Assembly (NCBI GenBank): GCA_050954885.1
Contig: JBPBPI010000103.1
Span: 1 to 49,942 of the forward strand
Direction: 5' to 3'
From: JBPBPI01 sp050954885
GTDB lineage: Bacteria; Pseudomonadota; Alphaproteobacteria; Caedimonadales; Caedimonadaceae
Length of the DNA: 49,942 bases
This document shows positions 8,161 to 15,899 of this stretch, in pieces. Positions within the stretch are counted from its first letter, which is position 1, and every line of letters starts with the position of its first letter. A program made the position numbers and the translations under genes. The notes under the pieces were generated by a model that saw nothing but the letters and a program-made list of their open reading frames with translations, was not told where the DNA came from and did no database searches.

Positions 8161-9199
8161 TTACTTCACCATTGTGATATTTTTCTTTTGCAAATAATAA
8201 TCTACAAATCGATAGAGCATGAGGTATTGTGGAGCGGTGCCAACCATATTTGGTCTTTGGATCGAAAGTTCTAAAACGACTTTTTCAATACTAAGATGTC
8301 CAAAATCTGATTTGTCTATTAATTCAGCAAGTACCATGCCTGCAATGAACGTACCTGTTCTACCAACGCCTGAGGCACAATGACAGGCAATAGGTCCTTT
8401 ATTTTCAAGTGTTTTATATTTTCTACTTACATCTTGAATAAGATTATAAAAACTTTCAATTTCATTGTGTTGATCGTCTTGCCATGTTTCGATAAAAAAA
8501 TAAGGAATGTAGATCGGTTTGGTGTCAAAGCCCCAAAATACCGCATCCATTTTAAGCATCGAAGAATCAGTAGATCGGTTTGGTGTCAAAGCCCCAAAAT
8601 ACCGCATCCATTTTAAGCATCGAAGAATCAGATGATAATCGATTGTCCCAATATGTAATCGATTGATCATCGGTATATTCTACTCTGGGATTTAATCTTA
8701 CCAAAATACTGGCGCGATGATTGATCAATAAAGTAAAAAAATTGGATAAAATTTTAAGATTAGGTTCTTGTAGTGCGATAAAATGTTGATCATTAATCAA
8801 AATTGTTGAGGCATTATAGTGATCATCGGTGTGGTTATAATCAAAGGCAATATTGTTAACTTTGCGATAATAACCTTGATTCAGCAAAGATTGAGTGACT
8901 TTATAATCCTTTTGGCAAATGCGCGGTGAGGCGTTTGGATCGCGATACCAAATATTTAGTCGCAAAAAATGTAGATTTCTAAATTCTTGATAAATTTCTT
9001 CATCCTTCTTTTGTTCATAAAGCGCAAAATTGCCCTTCTCGGCAATTACATCTGCCCATCTCTTTTTTATTTGAGCATCAACATTTTCTTGGTGTTGTTG
9101 ACTATCTTCTAAAGGAAGGGTCGGAAAACTTGTCAGAGCAGCTTTGGACATAGGAAAACCTTTTATGACTAAAATAATCAAACACAAAACTTTAATCAA
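8161..9199 (-). pseudogene. Exported protein tyrosine phosphatase, broken by 61-bp duplication
   Basis: Two overlapping frames (9199 to 8567, and 8670 to 8161) together encode a classical PTP, close paralogue of the intact gene at 10357-11343. The break is exactly a perfect 61-bp tandem duplication (8510-8570 and 8571-8631). Deleting one copy restores 325 codons, against 328 in the paralogue, with continuous alignment (WDNRLSSDSSMLKMDAVF then PYFFIETWQDD). Retained features are a signal-peptide-like N-terminus, the YNAST substrate loop, a WQD in place of the WPD loop, CHCASGVGRTGTF with catalytic Cys, and the downstream QRPNMVGT...Q loop. The start is a TTG with no in-frame ATG before the hydrophobic segment. 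As it stands, the product would lack the catalytic loop. Confidence 0.85.
8510..8631. repeat. Perfect 61-bp tandem duplication inside PTP gene
   Basis: Unit 1 is 8510-8570 and unit 2 is 8571-8631; both begin TAGATCGGTTTGG and end CGAAGAATCAG and are identical. Because 61 is not a multiple of three, the duplication shifts the reading frame of the PTP gene on the minus strand. Perfect identity means the event is recent or an assembly artefact. Confidence 0.95.
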
Positions 9200-9220
9200 A
9201 ATTTGATGTGAGCAAAATTT

Positions 9221-10300
9221 TTATTGATCAATGTTATGATGCACTTTCCAGTCTTTCATAAATGTTTCATGAACAATTTTAATGTAAGCATTGTCCCGTG
9301 TGATAACGCCTAAATTCAGGTTACTGCCTTGAGTGTTTAAGACAGAGGTATAGAAATTGGCTGATCCCAGATACATAATTTCGTTTGAGGTTCCTGCATC
9401 ACTAAGAAGAACTTTGGCATGAATATGTAAGGGAAGATCATTGTAAACTTTCTTCTCGCCGACTAAACAAACGTTTGCACCTTCCTTTCTTAAATTTTCT
9501 AAAAGAGGTAAGTTTTTATTTTCATTTTGTCTGCCAAAAGGATAGCGTGACATCAAAATAAAAACTTGAACTTTTTGTTTAATCTTTTTTATAAGTGCTT
9601 CATTTATGGATGAATCTTGTAAATCTTGCTGATAAATCACGAGGCTTTTTTTTGCTTGATCAATTAGTTTTAATAAATGTTCTCGATGTTGTCCTGGTCC
9701 CCAACTCAGACGTGTCTCATCTTTTTCAATATCTTCAATATGATAGATGGGCCATTCAATCGGTTGTCTATTTTTAACTTTTTCAAGCGTATCTCTTAAT
9801 TCTTTAATAACATGAGTATCTTGGGTTAAAATACTGAAATCCCGTTTAACATATTTTGAAAAATCATCATCATAATTGGTGGTGCCGATAAGGGCAAAGT
9901 GATCGCTGAGTAAAAATTTTAAATGAACATTTTTATAAGGAAGCACGTCTTGATTTAATATCACACCTATATTTTTAAAAGCATCCAAAGATTGATTGGA
10001 CGATATTTCTTGAGAGTCACGACGTTCTTCTTTTGATAATCGGCTTTCAAGAAAAACATGAACAACTTTTTTCTGGTCTATTAGATGTTTTAACGCTTGT
10101 AATATTTCAGGCCGAGGCAATGATCCCTTTTGTAATTTAAATGCCCCCAGCATAATAGGTTGAACTGATTCAGACGATTGTTCAATAAATTCAACAAATC
10201 GTGAAAGTCCTTTTTCGCCGTCAACCAAAACTTCCTTTTTTTCAAAAGCTTTGACAGAAGAAAATAGAAAAATGAAATAGAAAAAATACTTAAAAATCAT
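9221..10300 (-). CDS. Exported phospholipase D-family protein
   Basis: A 359-residue protein with an N-terminal signal peptide (MIFKYFFYFIFLFSSVKA, likely cleaved near residue 18). It has two HKD motifs typical of the PLD superfamily: H126-x-K128-x4-D133 (HLKFLLSD) and H294-x-K296-x4-D301 (HAKVLLSD), each followed by the GTTNYD or GSANFY strand-turn that completes the active site. Two HKD half-sites in one chain give a full catalytic centre. Members cleave phosphodiester bonds in phospholipids or nucleic acids; the substrate here is not evident. It lies between two PTP paralogues on the same strand with gaps of 56 and 21 bases, so a three-gene operon is likely. An exported PLD with exported PTPs suggests action on host membranes or signalling, which is an inference. 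Confidence 0.85.
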   Translation of the reverse strand: MIFKYFFYFIFLFSSVKAFEKKEVLVDGEKGLSRFVEFIEQSSESVQPIMLGAFKLQKGSLPRPEILQALKHLIDQKKVVHVFLESRLSKEERRDSQEISSNQSLDAFKNIGVILNQDVLPYKNVHLKFLLSDHFALIGTTNYDDDFSKYVKRDFSILTQDTHVIKELRDTLEKVKNRQPIEWPIYHIEDIEKDETRLSWGPGQHREHLLKLIDQAKKSLVIYQQDLQDSSINEALIKKIKQKVQVFILMSRYPFGRQNENKNLPLLENLRKEGANVCLVGEKKVYNDLPLHIHAKVLLSDAGTSNEIMYLGSANFYTSVLNTQGSNLNLGVITRDNAYIKIVHETFMKDWKVHHNIDQ

Positions 10301-10356
10301 GCTTAAAACTTTAATTTATAAGGTTAAAAAATATCAAATTTAAAAATAAGAAAACT

Positions 10357-11343
10357 TTAACCTTTATTATTTTTTTGTACATAATAATCGACAAATCGAT
10401 ACAACATTAAATACTGTTTTGATGTATTCATCAAATTGGGTCTTTGGATTGAAAGTTCAAGGACAACCTTTTCAATACTTAATTCTTTTAAACCTGACTG
10501 ATCGATTATATCTGCCAAGGTCAGTGCTGCCAAAAATGTACCAGTTCTGCCAACACCTGATGAACAATGGCAAGCAATGGGACCTTTGTTTTTCAATTCT
10601 TTATAAGTGTCTCGTACACGCTGAACCAAATTGTAAAAAGTCGGTATATCCAATGCTTCATTATCGCGCCACATTTCAATGGCGAAGTAAGGAATAGACA
10701 CAGGTTGAAACGTATTGCCCGAGTGCAAAAATTCCATCTTAAGTTGGGATTCGTCAGGTGTTAATTTATTCTCCCAATATTTGATTGAATATTCATTAAT
10801 ATATTCAAATTGTGGCTTAAGTCTGACCAGAATACTGGCGTGATGATTGATCAGTAGCTTGAAAAAGAGAGGTAAAATTTCAGGACTTGGTTCTTGCATG
10901 GCAATAAAATGTTGATTATTGATCAAAATGGTTGAAGCATTATAAGTGTCATCTGTGCAATTATAGGCAAAAGAGATGCTGTTAATGACACGATAAAAAC
11001 CTTTTTCCAATAAAGCTTGAGAGACATCATAGCCTTTTTGACAAACTCTTGGAGAAATATCAGGATTTTGATACCAAAGATGTAGTCGAAATTTCTCCAA
11101 TTTATCGTATTCTTGATAAATTTCTTCATCGGTTTTTTGACCATAAGGTGCAAAATTAATTTTTTTAGTAACCAGGTCTGTCCAACGCACTTGAATATCT
11201 TTTTTAATTTGATCATGACGTTGTTGAATGCTTTCAAAGGAAAGCGTTGGAAATGTTGGTACAGCCATAATTTGTTGTCCCGACATTAAAATAAAAACAA
11301 TCAGTATTAAAAATTTATTTAGGATTTTATGATGATAAGCCAT
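10357..11343 (-). CDS. Exported classical protein tyrosine phosphatase
   Basis: A 328-residue protein: hydrophobic signal segment at residues 10-28, then a eukaryote-like PTP domain. Visible motifs are YNAST (134-138, substrate-binding loop), FIAMQEPSPE (matching the YIATQGP box), a WRD at 225-227 replacing the usual WPD general-acid loop, the signature CHCSSGVGRTGTF with nucleophile Cys260 and Arg266, and the Q-loop RPNLMNTSKQ with Gln310. All catalytic residues are present, so activity is expected. Secreted PTPs of this type are known virulence effectors in other bacteria (YopH, SptP). First gene of the probable PTP-PLD-PTP operon; AAGAGAAG lies about ten bases before the ATG. Confidence 0.88.
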   Translation of the reverse strand: MAYHHKILNKFLILIVFILMSGQQIMAVPTFPTLSFESIQQRHDQIKKDIQVRWTDLVTKKINFAPYGQKTDEEIYQEYDKLEKFRLHLWYQNPDISPRVCQKGYDVSQALLEKGFYRVINSISFAYNCTDDTYNASTILINNQHFIAMQEPSPEILPLFFKLLINHHASILVRLKPQFEYINEYSIKYWENKLTPDESQLKMEFLHSGNTFQPVSIPYFAIEMWRDNEALDIPTFYNLVQRVRDTYKELKNKGPIACHCSSGVGRTGTFLAALTLADIIDQSGLKELSIEKVVLELSIQRPNLMNTSKQYLMLYRFVDYYVQKNNKG

Positions 11344-11377
11344 TATGTATTTTACTTCTCTTAAATTTAATTTTTAA

Positions 11378-11528
11378 GTTATTATTTTTCTTAAGATAAT
11401 TATTGTTATCAATGCATCTGATGAAGATCAAGCAGAATTATTTTTTAAATTTGTAAAATAATGACAAGATTGAAAATTTAATTGAAGATGGCTATACAAA
11501 CAGCCAAATCAAAGATATACCTAGGTAA
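11378..11528 (+). pseudogene. Short gene remnant, frameshifted
   Basis: In the 275-base gap between the PTP and Sel1 genes, one frame reads LKIIIVINASDEDQAELFF to a TAA at 11459-11461. The next frame continues from 11457 with NNDKIENLIEDGYTNSQIKD to a TAA at 11526. Adding one A to the four-A run at 11455-11458 would join them. The residue composition is protein-like, but no start codon or ribosome binding site is visible and the family is not recognised. Probably the end of a decayed gene. Confidence 0.3.
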
Positions 11529-11618
11529 CTTTTTTTATTAAGAATTAAAGCTTTTTATTATCTTTGCAAACAAGCATGTGATTTTTTCAAAAAATATCTA
11601 AAAACTTAAGAAACTAAA

Positions 11619-12338
11619 ATGACTATTAAAAAGATAGCCTTTACCATTATATTATTTTCAAGCTTTGCCTGTGATTGTCAAAGTTCTTATATCGATATGA
11701 ATTTTGAAGATAATTTACTCAAAAAGCAAAAATATCAAAAAGATATTGAATTAATTTACAAAGAAAATAATATTTCTCATGATAATAAAAATTTTTATGT
11801 TTTTCACAATATAGCTATTACATATATTCGTCATTTTAATGAAATTGAAAAAGCGATTGAATTATTTAAAAAATCTGCAAAAGCAGGTTGTCAAAGATCA
11901 TATTCTGCGCTTTTTTTCATATACCGTCATCTTACAACAATGGACATTGGCCCTGAAAATTCACATTTTATTTATAAAAGTGCCAATATGCTATATGAAG
12001 GTAAGGGGGTTAAAAAAGATATTTATCTAGCTGCCTATGGCTATTTGCATGCCGCTAATTTGAATTATCCTAAAGCGCAATATAAAATGGCAAAACTGTA
12101 TTATAAAGGCCGCGGCGTCCGTCAAGATTTAAAAAAATCTTTTGAATTATGTCAAAAAGCAGCAAATGCAAAAATTCCCAAAGCACAACATATGTTGGGA
12201 TATCTATATTTTTTAGGAGAGGGTGTTGTTGCAAATACACAAAAAGCATCCGACTGGTTTAATAAAGTATCGATATCAAAACAAGAAAATCATACATTTC
12301 ATGAAATCAAAAATATAATGGATAGTATATCTTTTTAA
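11619..12338 (+). CDS. Exported Sel1-repeat protein
   Basis: A 239-residue protein with a signal peptide (residues about 1-22, MTIKKIAFTIILFSSFACDC). The Cys pair at its end could also allow lipoprotein processing, although the lipobox is poor. About four Sel1/TPR-like helical repeats follow: EKAIELFKKSAKAGCQRSYS, MLYEGKGVKKDIYLAAYG, MAKLYYKGRGVRQDLKKS and LGYLYFLGEGVVANTQKA. The G-x-G-V-x-x-D turn of the Sel1 repeat is clear in the last three. Such proteins are protein-protein interaction scaffolds; exported versions are frequent in host-associated bacteria. It is a single transcription unit with gene-free AT-rich DNA upstream. Confidence 0.82.
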   Translation: MTIKKIAFTIILFSSFACDCQSSYIDMNFEDNLLKKQKYQKDIELIYKENNISHDNKNFYVFHNIAITYIRHFNEIEKAIELFKKSAKAGCQRSYSALFFIYRHLTTMDIGPENSHFIYKSANMLYEGKGVKKDIYLAAYGYLHAANLNYPKAQYKMAKLYYKGRGVRQDLKKSFELCQKAANAKIPKAQHMLGYLYFLGEGVVANTQKASDWFNKVSISKQENHTFHEIKNIMDSISF

Positions 12339-12370
12339 AAAATATAATAATTCAAGATCATCTTATAAAA

Positions 12371-12832
12371 TTATCCTTTGGATCTGTCTTCATTCTCGCT
12401 TTTTTGAACGCGTTTGCCAAAATTACCAAAAATAGTTTGTAAAAAGGTTCGATCATCTCCTGGGCTTGCGGTTGCACGTTTAACAGGACTTATGTTATGT
12501 CCATGACCATCTTGTGTTCGAATTTCTTTAACTTTGCCTTGAATGTCAAAATCAATTAAATACAAGCGATGCATGACTTCACGTGGTGTAAAAAAGGATT
12601 CGCTTTCCAAAATTTTATAATCATAAATCCACATATTATCGTTAAATGTACTGATTGACGAGGGCGATCCAATAAGGCGAAGAACTTCTTCTTTATCTTG
12701 CGCACCGGGCTTAATTTTGGCCAGTTGATCTGGATCTGGCAACTTACCACGATAGGTAACATGTGTTTCACATCCTACTGATAAAATCAAAATGCCAGTG
12801 AGTATTACATAAGTGAAGCGTGTTTGCATCAT
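12371..12832 (-). CDS. bamE: Outer membrane assembly lipoprotein BamE (SmpA/OmlA)
   Basis: Subunit of the BAM complex that inserts beta-barrel proteins in the outer membrane. The protein has 153 residues: a lipoprotein signal peptide with acylated Cys21 (LSVGC), then the compact BamE domain with I-K-P-G-A-x-x-K-E-E-V-L-R-L-I-G-S-P, WIYDYKI and the final DFDIQGKVKEIRTQDG strand. The C-terminal tail (about residue 115 onward) is longer and more polar than in gammaproteobacteria, as usual for alphaproteobacteria. The ATG at 12832 has AGGA seven bases upstream. A candidate promoter of the AAAAGGCAC type lies about 80 bases upstream. Confidence 0.9.
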   Translation of the reverse strand: MMQTRFTYVILTGILILSVGCETHVTYRGKLPDPDQLAKIKPGAQDKEEVLRLIGSPSSISTFNDNMWIYDYKILESESFFTPREVMHRLYLIDFDIQGKVKEIRTQDGHGHNISPVKRATASPGDDRTFLQTIFGNFGKRVQKSENEDRSKG

Positions 12833-12903
12833 GGTCCAGTCCTAAATATTTTGGGCTGTCGTAAATTTTTTTTACTTTGCCTGATATGTTTAAAATGTCA
12901 ATA

Positions 12904-12948
12904 AATTTACATAATAGCATGTGCCTTTTCAAATCATGACATCGTCAT
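12904..12948 (-). promoter_or_regulatory. Candidate promoter of bamE with AAAAGGCACATGC element
   Basis: On the minus strand, ATGACGATGTCAT (12948-12936, a dyad) is followed by GATTTG, then AAAAGGCACATGC and TATTAT (12916-12911). TGC just before TATTAT makes an extended -10. A -35 at 17-base spacing would be TCATGA, inside the dyad. The recO promoter has the same layout and the pdhC promoter has the same GGCAC and -10 part. Confidence 0.55.
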
Positions 12949-13011
12949 ATCTTAATATACACCTCACGCCTCATTCTTTGTCTCATTTGAAAATGCTTTC
13001 GCAATAACAGT

Positions 13012-13782
13012 TTATTTTAATGCTATTGCTGAAATTTGTGTTCCATACATTTTTTCCAGAGCATGTTGAGACCGGCGATAACTGAAAAAACGCTTTTCAT
13101 CTTGATAGGTATTAATGTCTAAAGATTCAACCTTTGTAACTCCTTGAGATTTTAATTGATATAAAGCCAATGCAGGTAGATTGAACCAAAAATGATGTTG
13201 ATCCTTTCCTGATATAAAAAAAGATTGATAATAAGGATCGTAATTTAAAAACTCTTGGCAAACAACCTGATCAACTTCAAAGTTTTGGATCTGAATACAA
13301 GGCCCAATCGCGGCGTGTATATTTGAGGGTAATGATCCACGTTGAGACATCATTTGCAATGTTTTTGAGATAATATTTAACAAAGCACCACGCCATCCGA
13401 CATGAATCACACCACATATCGAAGCCTTGGGATCATACAGTAAGAGAGGAATACAATCTGCTGTACGAACACCTAAAATCAAGTTTGACTTTTGTGTTAA
13501 CATGGCATCGGCTGTTACATAATCTTCATTTGCGTTATCTTCAATCCACACCACATGATCACCATGAACTTGCTGCATCAAAACAAGATTTGAGACATCA
13601 TTTTGAAACCAAGAACAAACGCGTTGGCAATTTTTTTGAAAATTTTCTTCGCACTCAGGCGGCAAGGGACGCATGTTCAAAGACGATAGCAATCCTGTTG
13701 AATATCCACCCTGACGGGTAAAAAAGCCATGTTTTATCGTATGGTGATCAGATAACAAATCAGATTGAAGAGGTTCAAGCAT
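13012..13782 (-). CDS. pgeF: Peptidoglycan editing factor PgeF (YfiH, laccase domain)
   Basis: Multicopper-polyphenol-oxidoreductase-fold enzyme that removes misincorporated amino acids from peptidoglycan precursors; purine nucleosidase-type activity is also reported for the family. With the start at 13782 it has 256 residues. The zinc ligands are visible: His73 (QQVHGD), Cys110 (RTADCIPLLL) and His127 (HVGWRG). IGPCI and the C-terminal FFSYRR are also typical. The start overlaps the midA stop by eight bases; the longer frame from 13818 would bury the start deep in midA without benefit. Part of the lgt-midA-pgeF operon, a common alphaproteobacterial order. Confidence 0.9.
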   Translation of the reverse strand: MLEPLQSDLLSDHHTIKHGFFTRQGGYSTGLLSSLNMRPLPPECEENFQKNCQRVCSWFQNDVSNLVLMQQVHGDHVVWIEDNANEDYVTADAMLTQKSNLILGVRTADCIPLLLYDPKASICGVIHVGWRGALLNIISKTLQMMSQRGSLPSNIHAAIGPCIQIQNFEVDQVVCQEFLNYDPYYQSFFISGKDQHHFWFNLPALALYQLKSQGVTKVESLDINTYQDEKRFFSYRRSQHALEKMYGTQISAIALK

Positions 13783-14845
13783 CTTTTTGACTTTTATAAG
13801 AGGAAAAATTAAGCTCAAGAACTTTAAATAAAGTCCCCATTTCTTGCGAAGACGTTAGTTTATAAACTTGTTGTTCAATTTGATGTCGTGTTTTGGCATC
13901 TGTCTTTCGACCATAATTTTGCGCCAAATCCAAGAGGCCGTATTTAAATAAAAAATCTCGCTGAGTTATCATTTTTCCAGCATTACCTGCTATCTTTTGA
14001 AAGTGTCCAAAATTAACATGAGCGGTCAAATCAATCTCACCAATTTGATCAAGAACATCCACATATTTATGTTGTGATATACCTTGCAAACTATCGCCTT
14101 GACCTGTCACATAACCATAATCAATCAGCAAGGCGGCACCAAAGACAGATCTTAAATGCTTCACGATTTTTCCTATAATATTTATGGCATTTGAATTGAC
14201 TTCAACAATCTCGTTATCTTTCCAAACACAAGATTTAATCTCATCCGGAAGATCTTTTGGCGCGATATCTTTAAAACAAAATTCAAGTTCTTTTTGGGCG
14301 TTTAATCCAACATAGCGTTGTTGCCAATGATGATCTTGCTGGCGATATTGTTCCAAAGGCAAGGCATCAAAAAATTCGTTGGCTAAGATGAGCGTTGGAA
14401 GACAATCAATTTTTTTAAAAGCATCTTCAATATCTGTATGCCAAAATTGATGTAAATGGGTCAGCTGGGTTTGTTGAATATTTTTTAAAGTTGGACTAAT
14501 TTCAATCAAATGAATTTCTAGTGATGCATAAAAATCAGGAAATCTTTGAGCAAATTTTAAAAAATCTGACATCAATAAGCCACGTCCAGGTCCCAGTTCA
14601 AGGATGGCAAGTCGTGCAGGTTTTTGAAATTCTAAATATCTTTCCATCGCCCATAGACATAAAACTTCAGCAAACATTTGGCTGATCTCAGGTGAAGTCA
14701 CAAAATCAGCACGATCTCCCAAAGGATTTTGTGTCATATAATAGCCAAATTCAGGATGATACAAAGCCAGATCCATTAAGGTGCCAATAGACACAAATTG
14801 TCCATTTTCTATTTGGTTTTTTACGTATGTTTTACAAGCCGTCAT
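13775..14845 (-). CDS. MidA-family SAM-dependent methyltransferase
   Basis: Class I methyltransferase of the COG1565/MidA family, 356 residues. Relatives in mitochondria (NDUFAF7) symmetrically dimethylate an arginine of the 49-kDa subunit of complex I. Typical features: the N-terminal MDLALYHPEFGYYMTQNPLG block, GDRADFVTSPEISQMFAE, the SAM-binding LAILELGPGRGLLMSDFL (residues about 79-96), and ANEFFDALPLEQY. The start overlaps the end of lgt by 14 bases and the end overlaps pgeF by eight, so translation is probably coupled. Target protein in this organism not shown by the sequence. Confidence 0.88.
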   Translation of the reverse strand: MTACKTYVKNQIENGQFVSIGTLMDLALYHPEFGYYMTQNPLGDRADFVTSPEISQMFAEVLCLWAMERYLEFQKPARLAILELGPGRGLLMSDFLKFAQRFPDFYASLEIHLIEISPTLKNIQQTQLTHLHQFWHTDIEDAFKKIDCLPTLILANEFFDALPLEQYRQQDHHWQQRYVGLNAQKELEFCFKDIAPKDLPDEIKSCVWKDNEIVEVNSNAINIIGKIVKHLRSVFGAALLIDYGYVTGQGDSLQGISQHKYVDVLDQIGEIDLTAHVNFGHFQKIAGNAGKMITQRDFLFKYGLLDLAQNYGRKTDAKTRHQIEQQVYKLTSSQEMGTLFKVLELNFSSYKSQKDA

Positions 14846-15653
14846 AAGAAATGTGAGGTTTATGAGTATATAAACTGCGGATGATAAGCATAAGGCCTAT
14901 GAATACCAGAGGAAGAGAAAGCCACTGTCCCAAAGTTGTGTCACCTATAAGGTAGCCGATCTGACGATCAGGCTCTCGAAAAAATTCAACAAAGATACGC
15001 GCACTGCCATATCCCACTAAAAACACACCGCCCATGAATCCTGAACGTTGTTTCATAAGATTTGTCTTCAATGCAAAATAGGCTAATACAAAAAATAGAA
15101 CAAAGCCTTCTAAGATTGCTTCATAAATTTGACTGGCATGACGCGGCAGTTGATCAATGTGGGGAAAAACAACGCTCCAGGCAACATCCGTGGGTCTGCC
15201 GACCAATTCGCCATTGATAAAATTTGCACATCTTCCAAAAAAAAGTCCGATAGGGGTACCAGCTGCGAGTAAATCCGTAAATTTTAAAAAAGATAATTTT
15301 CGCGAATGACAGTACCAAGCGGTTGTCAAAAGTACGCCCAATAGTCCGCCATGGAAAGACATACCTGGTCGCCAAATATAGAGTATTTCAGCAAGATGAT
15401 GGCGATAATAGTCAAAATTATAAAATAGCGCAATACCCAAGCGACCCCCTGCAATAATACCTAAAATTGCCCAAGGAATATAGTCGCTTAACTCTTTAGA
15501 TGTTATGTTTAAAGGAACTTTTCGGATCAACCATAGGCAATATTGCCAGGCAAGATAAATGCCCACCGCATAAGAGATCCCGTACCAATGAATTTTAAAG
15601 GAACCCAAGGAAAAGGCAACTGGATCAAAAGAAGAATATAAAAAAACGTTCAA
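14832..15653 (-). CDS. lgt: Prolipoprotein diacylglyceryl transferase
   Basis: Inner-membrane enzyme that transfers diacylglycerol from phosphatidylglycerol to the lipobox Cys of prolipoproteins, here including BamE encoded nearby. The protein has 273 residues with seven membrane segments. Recognisable are IHWYGISYAVG, the WRPGMSFHGGLLG segment with the essential His region, the Lgt signature GRCANFINGELVGRPTD with its Arg and Glu, RHASQIYEA, and FVEFFREPD. The start is a TTG at 15653; no ATG precedes the first conserved block. First gene of the lgt-midA-pgeF operon and divergent from rpsB, with a 246-base gap between them. Confidence 0.93.
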   Translation of the reverse strand: MNVFLYSSFDPVAFSLGSFKIHWYGISYAVGIYLAWQYCLWLIRKVPLNITSKELSDYIPWAILGIIAGGRLGIALFYNFDYYRHHLAEILYIWRPGMSFHGGLLGVLLTTAWYCHSRKLSFLKFTDLLAAGTPIGLFFGRCANFINGELVGRPTDVAWSVVFPHIDQLPRHASQIYEAILEGFVLFFVLAYFALKTNLMKQRSGFMGGVFLVGYGSARIFVEFFREPDRQIGYLIGDTTLGQWLSLPLVFIGLMLIIRSLYTHKPHISYDGL

Positions 15654-15839
15654 AGTAGATAAAATCTTTCTGTTTTAATTTCATTTAAGAAATCAGATAT
15701 TGAAAATTTATTCAAGCCTGATTTTTTTAGTTTATCATCACGATACAATGATTAAGCTTGATTTTTAAAATCAAAGAAGTTATAGCAAAAGGACTCATAT
15801 CACACACAAGTTCGCGGAAAGTTTAATTTAAAAACGCCG

Positions 15840-15899
15840 CTCCGGTGTTGCGTAAGCAACAACACTTGTGGAGGATTAACCGGAAAAAGGATTTATATC
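15840..15899 (+). promoter_or_regulatory. Structured rpsB leader (candidate S2 autoregulatory site)
   Basis: Just before the rpsB ATG, GTTGC-GTAA-GCAAC (15847-15860) forms a small hairpin enclosed by CCGGT (15842-15846) and ACCGG (15879-15883). The outer arm carries GTGGAGGATTAACCGG and is followed by AAAAAGGA, the ribosome binding site. Leaders of rpsB-tsf that bind S2 protein are known in other proteobacteria. The match here is structural only; the function is inferred. Confidence 0.5.

Noticed and set aside
8510..8631. 61-bp repeat as a transposon target duplication or attachment site
   Set aside because: The copies are directly adjacent with nothing between them, and no transposase or integrase lies nearby.
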